Source: LZORAL124-50-18 sp051208045 (GTDB taxonomy: Bacteria > Pseudomonadota > Gammaproteobacteria > Pseudomonadales > Oleiphilaceae). From it: a stretch of DNA of 64,000 bases. Within the stretch, counting starts at the first letter, position 1, and every line of letters starts with the position of its first letter. The notes under the pieces were generated by a model. That model worked only from the letters and a program-made list of their open reading frames with translations. It ran no database searches and was not told the origin of the DNA. Location: positions 15,798 through 79,797 of the forward strand of contig JBPJFY010000016.1 of the NCBI GenBank assembly GCA_051208045.1, given 5' to 3'. A program made the translations under genes and the position numbers. This document shows positions 7,738-15,349 of the stretch, in pieces.

Positions 7738-9096
7738 ATGCAAAACAATAACAAGCCGCTGTTAAAAATCTCCGCGCTCACTGCCGCTATTTCTGCCGCT
7801 GCACTCGCAGGACAGGCACTGGCAGTGGATTTTCATGGGTATATGCGTGCCGGTATCGGTAACAATGTTTCTGGCGGTGGCCAGGTCTGTTACGGCAACG
7901 GTGGCGCCAGCGCGCACATGGTGGGCCGGCTCGGCGACGAGTGTGACATGTATGCCGAGCTGAACTTCAGCCAGGAAGTGTTTGCCAAAGATGGTGTCAG
8001 CTTCAAAGTACACAGCAACGTCGCCTACGGCACCGAAGAAACCGGTGACGTTCCACAAATGAACAGCCAAGGCAATTCCTGGCAGGCACAGGGTGGTGAT
8101 GCGTCCAGCCCATGGGATGGTGGCCGCCTGTCCGTGCGCGAAATGTATGTCAGTGCCAAGGGCCTGTTGGGCGATTCTACCGTATGGGTCGGCAAACGCT
8201 TCGGCCAACGTAAAGACATTCACATCATGGATTTTTTCTACCTAATGAACTCCGGCTATGGCATCGGCTTTGACAACCTGTCTGCCGGTGCGGGTAAATT
8301 CTCTTTCAACTGGTCTCAGGCGCACGCCAGTGGTGGTACCCCGGCTTTCGGTGATTACGATTGGGGCGTGGGTGGTGCCGACCAGGATGTCGTGAACGGC
8401 AGTACCAAAGCCTGGCAACGCCTGAACAAACTGGAAGGCCGTTACTCGTTCAGTGTGGGGGAAGGTAATCTGGATCTCGTGGGCATCTACGGTAAGCCCT
8501 CGTTGACAGACACCCAGGAAGCCGCCGGTGACTTCGATGAAGACAGCATCTTCCTGATGGCCGAATATTCCATGGGCCTGATGGGCGGATTCAACAAGTT
8601 TGTAGTAAGCTATGGCACCAATGTGTTCCAGAATTTCCGTGACGGCTTTTGGGGGTTGAACAACGCGGCCTGGCTGGGTGAGGGTGACGGCTTTGGCATC
8701 ATTGACCATGGTGTGGTCAAGCTGGGTCAACAGATCGATCTCGGTTATGCCGTTATGTACAGCAGCACCAACCCCGATGAAGAAAAAGGCAACGGGTGGT
8801 TTGAAGCCGACGCGATTTCCATTGTCGCGCGTCCACAATACAAGTGGAACGACACGATGAGCACCTTACTGGAAGTCGGCTACGACAATATCGAGTATGA
8901 AAGCGAAGCGCACCAGGGCCGAATCGGCGGTGAAGACCTCTACAAGGTCACCGTGGCGCAAGCCTGGTCCCCTCTCGCGAACGGTGGATTCTGGGCACGT
9001 CCACAGATTCGGTTGTTTGTTTCTCATTACGGCGGTGATCGCGCGGTCGATGATGCAGAAACTATGATCGGTGGTCAGGTAGAAGCCTGGTGGTAA
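7738..9096 (+). CDS. lamB: LamB-type maltoporin (carbohydrate-selective outer-membrane porin)
   Basis: A 452-residue precursor. The signal peptide ends at LAGQALA (about residue 29), and the mature protein begins VDFHGYMRAGIG, the LamB family opening. It continues with alternating beta strands and closes with the aromatic C-terminus EAWW, like E. coli LamB. Cysteines around VCYGN and GDECD match the conserved early disulfide. The role is passive uptake of malto-oligosaccharides or related sugars through an 18-strand trimeric barrel. RBS AGGAA precedes the ATG. It leads an apparent three-gene operon with a lipoprotein and a carbohydrate-binding protein; no ABC transporter or PTS lies nearby. 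Confidence 0.9.
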   Translation: MQNNNKPLLKISALTAAISAAALAGQALAVDFHGYMRAGIGNNVSGGGQVCYGNGGASAHMVGRLGDECDMYAELNFSQEVFAKDGVSFKVHSNVAYGTEETGDVPQMNSQGNSWQAQGGDASSPWDGGRLSVREMYVSAKGLLGDSTVWVGKRFGQRKDIHIMDFFYLMNSGYGIGFDNLSAGAGKFSFNWSQAHASGGTPAFGDYDWGVGGADQDVVNGSTKAWQRLNKLEGRYSFSVGEGNLDLVGIYGKPSLTDTQEAAGDFDEDSIFLMAEYSMGLMGGFNKFVVSYGTNVFQNFRDGFWGLNNAAWLGEGDGFGIIDHGVVKLGQQIDLGYAVMYSSTNPDEEKGNGWFEADAISIVARPQYKWNDTMSTLLEVGYDNIEYESEAHQGRIGGEDLYKVTVAQAWSPLANGGFWARPQIRLFVSHYGGDRAVDDAETMIGGQVEAWW

Positions 9097-9143
9097 ACTG
9101 AGTTTCTGTTCTTCTTAACGTAATTTTCAGGAGACAACTCCGC

Positions 9144-9569
9144 ATGAAAAAACGAGTCATTGCTTCCGCACTGGTGCTGTCTGCCCTGCTGGCCGGCTGT
9201 GCCGGTACCGGTGGAAAAAAAGATTTCAGCCAGACCGTTTACCTCCGGGGCTCTTTCGCCTGGTGGGATGCACTGCCAGAGTATAAGTTGAAACGCGTGA
9301 GCCAGGATGTATACATGGCCAGCGTCGAGCTGAAAGCCGATGGTCAGCCGTGGGAGTTCAAGTTCGGTGATGCCGGTTGGACCGGTGGCACCAACTGCGG
9401 TTACCTCACCGAAGAAGATAAAGTGATAGAAGTGGGCAAAACCGTGAAGGCCAACTGCTCATCCGTCTTCGAGAATTTTCGTTTTACCCCGCCCGAATCC
9501 GGGGTTTATGAAATGTTTCTCGATAACACGGGCGAAGTGCCCATGGTCAGTGTGAAAAAGGTCAACTGA
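9144..9569 (+). CDS. lipoprotein with starch/glycan-binding-like beta-sandwich domain
   Basis: A 141-residue lipoprotein. The lipobox LLAGC puts the acylated cysteine near residue 19, after a short signal peptide. The rest has the YLRGSFAWWD ... YMASVELKADGQPWEFKFGD pattern seen in pullulanase-associated and SusE-like glycan-binding modules. An outer-membrane-anchored capture protein feeding the LamB porin encoded 47 bp upstream is the natural reading. The next gene begins two bases after the stop, so they are probably coupled. The domain assignment is by motif resemblance, not a search. Confidence 0.7.
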   Translation: MKKRVIASALVLSALLAGCAGTGGKKDFSQTVYLRGSFAWWDALPEYKLKRVSQDVYMASVELKADGQPWEFKFGDAGWTGGTNCGYLTEEDKVIEVGKTVKANCSSVFENFRFTPPESGVYEMFLDNTGEVPMVSVKKVN

Positions 9570-9571
9570 TC

Positions 9572-10252
9572 GTGCTTTTCACACGCTTCTCCGGGGTTGC
9601 TGTTCTGGCAACCGTCTGTGTGCTGCCAGGCATCAGCCTGGCGGACACGTCAACCTGTAATCTGGCGCAGCTCGCCTGGGCGGAAAGTAAGTACTTTCTC
9701 ATGGGCGATATCACCCACCAGGACGGGCAGTGGTACCGCGCCCGCGAACCGCATTCGCGCATCGATCCTGCCTCCGGGCAATTCGCGTGGGAGCCAATTC
9801 CGGCACCACCCGGCTGTGAAGAGGCGGTTACCGAAGAAGCGCCCAGCGTGACCTCAAGTCACAGCCCCTATGGCGCACCCGCACTCCCCGAGCCGGTCTC
9901 ACGCACCGTCACGATCCCGGCACAGCCGACCATCACAACAACGACGCACCCTGACCCCCATAATGCGGCACCCACATCAAGCGACATCACGCATTCCAGC
10001 TCGGCGAACCTACGCTTCGATGTCCCCGCCCCGCCAGCGCAGACCCTCGTCACCGAAACACCCTCCGTGTCCCCACCGGCAACCGACCCTCCCTGTGGCG
10101 CTGTCGAACCCTGGAGCTACGCCAATAGCTATCTGGCAGGAGATCGCGTGGAAAAAGACGGGGTAGTTTTCGAAGCTATTTACCCAACGAATGCCTCCAT
10201 TCCGGGCAACATTGGCTCGCCCCACTGGGTGCAAGTCACCTGTAACCTATAG
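9572..10252 (+). CDS. secreted protein with two CBM5/12-like carbohydrate-binding modules
   Basis: 226 residues from a GTG start. The signal peptide ends near SLADT (about residue 25). Two cysteine-bounded modules sit at the ends: residues about 29-80 (W-x-Y-x3-GD pattern, WYRAREPH) and about 173-225 (WSYANSYLAGDRVEKDG, HWVQVTC). Both follow the W...Y..GD.V...G..Y.A...W layout of CBM5/12 chitin-binding modules. A Pro/Thr/Ser-rich linker of roughly 90 residues separates them. No catalytic domain is present, so it is likely a periplasmic or surface polysaccharide-binding accessory. It starts two bases after the lipoprotein stop, implying coupled translation with the lamB operon. Confidence 0.75.
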   Translation: MLFTRFSGVAVLATVCVLPGISLADTSTCNLAQLAWAESKYFLMGDITHQDGQWYRAREPHSRIDPASGQFAWEPIPAPPGCEEAVTEEAPSVTSSHSPYGAPALPEPVSRTVTIPAQPTITTTTHPDPHNAAPTSSDITHSSSANLRFDVPAPPAQTLVTETPSVSPPATDPPCGAVEPWSYANSYLAGDRVEKDGVVFEAIYPTNASIPGNIGSPHWVQVTCNL

Positions 10253-10617
10253 TCTGTCTGAAGAAAATCCACACACGCTACCTCGATAATCATTCCGAAA
10301 CATTTTTCTTTGGGGTACCGCTGCTTTACCATCCAAAACCACGCGGTCACTTTGGCATACAAGGTGACAGCTCAATTCCGTCAGATTGTCCGGTCAGGAA
10401 ATTCCGGGGAATAGTAACTAACGACCCTGTATAGTAACGCCTTCTGCGCGATAAGGGCGAAGCCGCGCAAAAGGCAGCGGCACGAAAAGGCGTCCATACA
10501 ACAGCTCAGCTCTTCTTCAGTCGGAAAATTTTTGAGTACTCGATGGATTGACCCACCTTCAAGCATATTGATCTTGTTTGGAACAGCTTTAAGCCAGGCA
10601 GCCCACAAGGCGTAATC
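10253..10617. other. 365-bp region without an intact gene; possible methyltransferase remnant on the minus strand
   Basis: No convincing gene is present. On the minus strand an open frame (10381-10608) reads WAAWLKAVPNKINMLEGG then HRVLKNFPTEEEL. This looks like the C-terminal part of a class I SAM-dependent methyltransferase, but it then runs into unrelated sequence. It may be a decayed gene tail. A direct repeat ATAGTAAC occurs twice, about 22 bp apart, near 10414-10440. The stretch separates the lamB operon from the convergent toxin-like operon. Confidence 0.3.
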
Positions 10618-10893
10618 TTAGTCACCTACAAGCTGCCACTCTCCACTTCGAGCTTCTTCCTGCGACAACGACACAATATCGCTTGTCTCAAAAGCCCGTT
10701 GATCAAGATTGGACTTCTGATTAGCCATTTTCCTTTCGCCAGAGATAGTCAATGTTTGCCTAACCTCTTCGCCAAGAACCAAACTAAATGTTTTACCGAT
10801 CACGTCAAACTTCGGATCGCAACCTGCGCACGCCAAGATTGTGATGCCTCCTGATAATTCAAACTTTTCTCGTATTTTCATTCGCATCTCCAT
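10618..10893 (-). CDS. small protein downstream of the toxin-like gene; candidate immunity protein
   Basis: 91 residues from the first ATG, or 87 from the in-frame ATG (MKIREKF) that has GGAG six bases upstream. It begins two bases after the stop of the toxin-like gene, so it is translationally coupled. The sequence looks like a small beta-rich protein (FELSGGITILACAGCDPKF) with a CAGC pair and a polar tail ending EWQLVGD. No family is recognised. Placement directly after a polymorphic-toxin-like C-terminal domain is the classic position of an immunity gene; that role is inferred only from context and size. Confidence 0.55.
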   Translation of the reverse strand: MEMRMKIREKFELSGGITILACAGCDPKFDVIGKTFSLVLGEEVRQTLTISGERKMANQKSNLDQRAFETSDIVSLSQEEARSGEWQLVGD

Positions 10894-10895
10894 TA

Positions 10896-12161
10896 TTACA
10901 GCCCCTTGTCTCTGAGTATCTGCAATATCTGAATGTCTTCGTCACCTAATCCCAACATTTTTTGATGCCTGATTATAAAATCTTTAACGTGCGTCTCCGC
11001 ACTTCCTAGACCGCTGGTGCCTAAACGATCCGTGATACCTAGCTTCGATTGAGTCCCATGTAAGAACTCTTCCAACAAAGCTGCTTTACTTGGATTCTCA
11101 CGCAATAGAATGTGAGTGTTTTTAGCACCGCCTACGGATGCTTCAGCCCCGAAGTAATCTAACATCCGAAGCTCTTCAGAGCCTGGTAGGGCAATAACAA
11201 CATCACGCTTTTTCGAAACGGCTGATATTAGTTCAGGTGACGCTGGTTCAACACCCATCAAATCATCAGCACTACGCATGTTGATATTTTCTGAAGCAAC
11301 ACTTTCCAGAGACGTCAAATCAGGGTTTGTCGCCTCTGCTCTTGTCGGTATAGCTACATTCAGGTCAGCGTCATGCCCGGTCCGGGCACTTCCCAAACTC
11401 GATTCTGCGGCGTCCAACACTCGATCAGCAGTTTGATGCGGCGATTTTATAATAGCGTCCGAGAGATCACCAGCCGCCTTTACTGCCGTGCTTGCCCCCT
11501 TCGCCAGTAGTTTCACACCGCCTTTCACCAACCCCAGTGCATCTACCACTTCGGACGTGGCATAGCCATACTCCTGGCCTGGGTCCGCTTCAAAGCCCAG
11601 ATCTTCGACGAGATCGAAACTGCTCATTTCCTCCCCGGTCACCGAAGACAGTGCGGCGTTTCTCAATCGCCCTACCGGGCTGATGTCATCCAGAATAGCG
11701 CTCAGTTTTAACAGATCTGTTGCGGTATTACCTAAGAAATTCTCGAGAAAACCCGTCACCGTTGACGTCATAGAGAACTCTGGTTTTTCTTCAATTACGC
11801 GCAGCGTATGCCCGAACAACGCGTCCGCCACCCTATCGCTTATGCCTTGAGACTCAGCTTGCGTAGTGATGACAGCTTCCCAGTCTTTTGAGAAATGAAA
11901 GGCGTCGAGCGGATTGCCGGCTTTTTCCAGCATCTCGGCAACGTCGTTCTTTAGATTTTCTCCCGTTTGTGGATCATCTTGAAGAATCACGAGGAGGCTG
12001 TCTGCCAGCCCCCTGGAGTCGTATCGGCCGGTCTCGGGTGAGAAGTGTTGCTCCAGCAACGCCTGCACCGAGGGAATGACTTTTGTCTCGTTCTCCCGAG
12101 CAGCAGATACGGGTGATAGACGCCCCGCAGTGTCAGAGACCGGGGTTTCCATGATTAACAT
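10896..12161 (-). CDS. polymorphic-toxin-like protein with zincin-like C-terminal region
   Basis: 421 residues with no signal peptide; the start is supported by AAAGGA seven bases upstream. Residues about 1-190 are acidic and helical without a recognised domain. Residues about 205-245 (VVDALGLVKGGVKLLAKG, then AVKAAGDL) resemble the pretoxin linker of bacterial polymorphic toxins. The C-terminus (about 325-421) has DVVIALPG, HILLRENPSK and EEFLHGTQ (364-371), with a later acid in AETH (389). This layout recalls metallopeptidase toxin domains, but the first His of HExxH is Glu here. No VgrG, PAAR, Rhs, TpsB or Esx partner is in view. The delivery route and activity are unknown. Confidence 0.55.
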   Translation of the reverse strand: MLIMETPVSDTAGRLSPVSAARENETKVIPSVQALLEQHFSPETGRYDSRGLADSLLVILQDDPQTGENLKNDVAEMLEKAGNPLDAFHFSKDWEAVITTQAESQGISDRVADALFGHTLRVIEEKPEFSMTSTVTGFLENFLGNTATDLLKLSAILDDISPVGRLRNAALSSVTGEEMSSFDLVEDLGFEADPGQEYGYATSEVVDALGLVKGGVKLLAKGASTAVKAAGDLSDAIIKSPHQTADRVLDAAESSLGSARTGHDADLNVAIPTRAEATNPDLTSLESVASENINMRSADDLMGVEPASPELISAVSKKRDVVIALPGSEELRMLDYFGAEASVGGAKNTHILLRENPSKAALLEEFLHGTQSKLGITDRLGTSGLGSAETHVKDFIIRHQKMLGLGDEDIQILQILRDKGL

Positions 12162-12226
12162 CGCATAGTCCTTTATCTCAGATGTGATGAATAACAGGAC
12201 TCTACAACTTTTATTTGCATTGTGTA

Positions 12227-12244
12227 ACTAGGGCAAACCCTAGT
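12227..12244. promoter_or_regulatory. perfect palindrome ACTAGGG-CAAA-CCCTAGT upstream of the toxin-like gene
   Basis: Seven-base perfect arms surround a four-base centre, 66-83 bp before the toxin-like start on the minus strand. On that strand it is followed by TTACAC, 17 bases and TAGAGT, a weak sigma-70-like pair. The palindrome therefore sits where an activator would touch polymerase. It has no T-run, so it is unlikely to be a terminator for the upstream outer-membrane gene. Confidence 0.45.
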
Positions 12245-12255
12245 GGCTCACGCCA

Positions 12256-13440
12256 TCAATAAAACTCGTGGGTGATCCCAATAAAGAGGGATTTATCCAC
12301 TTTTTCATTCCCGTTCTTGGTGTGGTCATCCACATGCGTTAACAGGAAGGTGATGTCGAAATCCAGCTGGCTGTTCACTTCCAGGCTGAATGTCGTGTAA
12401 GTCTCATTGGTGTGCACGTTCTTCACGTTAGACTCACCGTTCAACAGGCTGGTATGTCGCCACCCGTTTTCCCAATCCACGGTATCAGACACTTCGTAGG
12501 TTAATGACATGTCATTCTTCAACAAGTAATCTGTGTCGTCGGTCAACAATGCGCTCGCTGTCGCGATATTGGTAAACTGCAACTGACGTGTCAGCGGCAG
12601 GGCATATTCAAACAACGCATCCAGCGTGGGATCAGGGTCTGAACCGTCATAGTTCGACAGGATATAACCTACGCCCGCCTGGGCTTTCCAGCCGTATTTG
12701 CGCGTAGAGGTTCTTTCCTCGAACAACACATTGTTCAGTGCAACCGTGCCCATGGCACCCAAAGTACCATTTTGCAGCGCGCCATCTTTCACCAGCACGG
12801 CTTCGATGTCCGCATACCAGCGGCGACGGTACTCTTTGCCCCCATCCGCACTCTTGTACTCACGCTCTTTGGAAATAATCTGGGCCACTTCCAGTAACGC
12901 CGCATTAGATGGCTCTTTGGCCAGAATACCCAGCTCTTTCAACTCTTCCATCAGGCGGAGCGTATAGGCCAGAGGTGTGGCATTTATGATACGTCCGTAA
13001 CCTACACCAGCGCCGACCTTCGCAAACGGATCATCCGCACTGTTCGCGCCATTCAGCTTACGAAAACCCAGAGCGCCATCCGTGAACCAGAACAGTTTGC
13101 CATCGTCATTGATGTAGTCGTTGTAGAACACGCTGGTGTTCACCGAGTAACCCTGCTCCGCCTTATCCGCTTTGTTCTCGCCACGATTGGCATTCAGCAC
13201 GGCATCCGCGTTCCATTGCCAGACCATGTCATCCGAGCTGTAGTTTTTCTCAATATCACCCAACAAATTCAGATCGTAGCTGGACTGGTCCTGATTACCG
13301 TCCCGCGCGTTGAGTTGCAGTGAAATCTCCGCATCCGTGTATTCGCTCACAGGGTTAGTGTAGTCCGTCAACTCCAGCGCTTGCGCCTGTACGGAGGCCA
13401 ATGCGATACACGTGGAAAGCAATCCGTATTTCTTTTTCAT
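12256..13440 (-). CDS. predicted outer-membrane beta-barrel protein of unknown function
   Basis: 394 residues from the second ATG (MKKKYG), which has GGAAC eight bases upstream; a start four codons earlier is possible. The signal peptide ends near VQAQA (about residue 21). The rest is a run of amphipathic strands with alternating aromatic residues, ending ITHEFY, an aromatic C-terminus suited to BAM-assembled barrels. A mid-protein helical insert (LRLMEELKELGILAKE, about 160-190) interrupts the barrel pattern. A DUF481-like salt-induced outer-membrane protein is one possible kin. The gene is monocistronic, with two inverted repeats upstream. The function is not recognised. Confidence 0.6.
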   Translation of the reverse strand: MKKKYGLLSTCIALASVQAQALELTDYTNPVSEYTDAEISLQLNARDGNQDQSSYDLNLLGDIEKNYSSDDMVWQWNADAVLNANRGENKADKAEQGYSVNTSVFYNDYINDDGKLFWFTDGALGFRKLNGANSADDPFAKVGAGVGYGRIINATPLAYTLRLMEELKELGILAKEPSNAALLEVAQIISKEREYKSADGGKEYRRRWYADIEAVLVKDGALQNGTLGAMGTVALNNVLFEERTSTRKYGWKAQAGVGYILSNYDGSDPDPTLDALFEYALPLTRQLQFTNIATASALLTDDTDYLLKNDMSLTYEVSDTVDWENGWRHTSLLNGESNVKNVHTNETYTTFSLEVNSQLDFDITFLLTHVDDHTKNGNEKVDKSLFIGITHEFY

Positions 13441-13525
13441 TTGTTGTTCCATTTATCCATAATTGAATTTGGCATGCAGAATCTAACAACACCCGTGAGG
13501 TGCATTGACTGCAGCAGAGAAAGGC

Positions 13526-13591
13526 GTCAGAAAACACTTCTGACCCGTTTCCTGTGCTTATTGACGGGAAAGGTTTGTGGTAGGTCACAAA
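13526..13591. promoter_or_regulatory. two inverted repeats upstream of the outer-membrane protein gene
   Basis: GTCAGAA-N5-TTCTGAC (13526-13544) and TTTGTG-N6-CACAAA (13574-13591) lie 86-151 bp before the minus-strand start at 13440. Both are perfect. The second resembles half-sites of CRP-type regulators, but its spacing is two bases short for CRP. They are candidate operators; the first could also be a leader hairpin. Confidence 0.35.
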
Positions 13592-13708
13592 TTTTTTCGA
13601 AAAGATTTCTCTCGCCGCGTGCATTTGGGTACACAAAAGGCGTTGTGCGGTAAATAATCTGCGATGTGTCGATGCACTCAGGGGAGGGTATAAAAAGAGC
13701 CGCATAGA

Positions 13709-14632
13709 CTAAAGTGGATGCGCATTCACCCGGTTTCTGCCTTGGGATTTAGCGTCATACAAGGCCCGGTCGGCGTTGGCCACCAGTGTTTCCCATTTGC
13801 CCTGCCGCGCGGAGGCCACACCACCACTCACTGTCACGACGCCTGCGGGCGCATCGCCATGCGGTAACTTCAACGCTTCGATGGCAGCGCGAACACGCTC
13901 AATGCATCTCATTGCGGTGCTAAGATTGGTTTCCGGCAGCAACACCAGCAATTCCTCTCCTCCGTAACGAAACACGCGATCGGCTTCCCTGACCGCCAAC
14001 TTGATCGCGCTGGCCACCTGCACCAAAGTTTGATCGCCTGCCTGATGACCGTAAAGGTCGTTGTAGCGTTTGAAAAAATCAATATCCAACAAGGCCACAC
14101 TATACTGTTTATCGTAACGACACGCATCGGCCTCGGTATACGCCAAATCAACCTCCATGGCCCGGCGATTCCCAATGTGCATCAATGGGTCTTCCAGCGA
14201 CAACAATTTCAGCTCTTCGATACTGTGTTCGAGCCGGGCCTGATTTTCAATAAAATCGGCAAACGCATCGAGTAAGTTGGTTTGGGTAACAATGCCGCTC
14301 AGCGCTCCATTGGCATCTATCACGGGCAAATGGCGCAGTTTTCGACTGCGAGAGAGCGTCAGCGCTTCTTGAAATCCCGTGTCTTCATCGATACAGACGG
14401 GCTTCGGGGTCATAATGTCTTTCACGCAACACGTCGGCAACGTACCCGACTGAAATCCCTGCGCCAGCGCCTGGGTCACGTCCCGCTCAGTAATAATGCC
14501 CACCGGCGTTTTTTCGTTGGTCACGATCAAACAGGAACAGTGGTGCGTTGCCATGGCCTTCACTGCTTCCTCGAAGGACGCGTTGGGCGCAAGATCCACT
14601 GGCGAGTGGTTCATCAGGTTTTTTACCTGCAT
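13709..14632 (-). CDS. diguanylate cyclase with two N-terminal CBS domains
   Basis: 307 residues. Two CBS modules come first (about 5-60 with GIITERDV, and about 70-130 with IMTPKP and GIVTQTNLLDAF), then a GGDEF domain (about 145-305). The active-site loop is RYGGEELLVLLP, so synthesis of cyclic di-GMP is expected. The product-inhibition site RxxD is present as READ, five residues before GGEEL. CBS pairs usually bind adenosine nucleotides, so this cyclase may report AMP/ATP or SAM status. It is cytoplasmic, with no membrane segments. It is divergent from the nucleotidyltransferase gene at 14791 and probably monocistronic. Confidence 0.88.
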   Translation of the reverse strand: MQVKNLMNHSPVDLAPNASFEEAVKAMATHHCSCLIVTNEKTPVGIITERDVTQALAQGFQSGTLPTCCVKDIMTPKPVCIDEDTGFQEALTLSRSRKLRHLPVIDANGALSGIVTQTNLLDAFADFIENQARLEHSIEELKLLSLEDPLMHIGNRRAMEVDLAYTEADACRYDKQYSVALLDIDFFKRYNDLYGHQAGDQTLVQVASAIKLAVREADRVFRYGGEELLVLLPETNLSTAMRCIERVRAAIEALKLPHGDAPAGVVTVSGGVASARQGKWETLVANADRALYDAKSQGRNRVNAHPL

Positions 14633-14790
14633 AATGAGCTCTCATTCCCGCAGTCGGGATTCTGGTGCTGTGTTTTTGTTCTTTCACCGCGTCGGCATCA
14701 CACTCCCAACGGCACTGCTGGCGGTGCAACAATTTGCGTACTCTATATAGAGTTTAGCAAAGTTTTTTCATCTCCCTCAGGATCGACTGG

Positions 14791-15336
14791 ATGAATTACG
14801 AACAACAAGTGGTCTCCTGGATTACGCAGGATGACTGGCGGATGGACACCCTGCACATCGCATCTGAGCTGGGCTTCAGTGACTGGTGCCTTGCGGCAGG
14901 GTTTGTGCGAAACCTGATCTGGGATCGACTACAGGGAAAAACGACGCCGACCCCGCTGAACGATATTGATTTCATCTACTACGCAGAGAGCGATGTGACC
15001 GCCGATACAGATCTGCACTTCGAGCAACAGCTGAAAGCGCAGCGTGACCGTCCGTGGTCAGTGAAAAATCAGGCGCGAATGCACGTCCGCAACGGGGATG
15101 CACCGTACACCTCCTGTGAAGATGCCATGCGATACTGGGTGGAAATAGAAACTGCGGTGGGGGTGAAGCTTTCAGCCCAAAATGAACTGAAAATCATCGC
15201 CCCCTTTGGTTTGGAGGCCAATTTTTCCAACACCATCACGCGCAATCCCAACAAACGCGCATCGGAACATTTTGACGCGCGCCTGCGTAAAAAGAACTGG
15301 CAGAGTCTGTGGCCAGATTTAGTGGCAAGATCATGA
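14791..15336 (+). CDS. nucleotidyltransferase family protein (DUF925-like)
   Basis: 181 residues. The opening AAGFVRNLIWDRLQG (about residues 35-50) followed by NDIDFIYY and later VEIETAVGVKLS matches the DUF925 family of small nucleotidyltransferase-fold proteins, with the paired acids of the fold in NDIDF. AGGAT precedes the ATG. Substrates for the family are not established. The gene ends 13 bp from the convergent rep gene. The family call is good; the function is unknown. Confidence 0.75.
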   Translation: MNYEQQVVSWITQDDWRMDTLHIASELGFSDWCLAAGFVRNLIWDRLQGKTTPTPLNDIDFIYYAESDVTADTDLHFEQQLKAQRDRPWSVKNQARMHVRNGDAPYTSCEDAMRYWVEIETAVGVKLSAQNELKIIAPFGLEANFSNTITRNPNKRASEHFDARLRKKNWQSLWPDLVARS

Positions 15337-15349
15337 GGACTTCCTCAAT

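Noticed and set aside
10896..12161. Reading the large gene as a type VI or type III secreted effector
   Set aside because: No VgrG, Hcp, PAAR, MIX motif, chaperone or secretion genes are visible. The toxin reading stands only on the C-terminal pattern and the coupled small gene.
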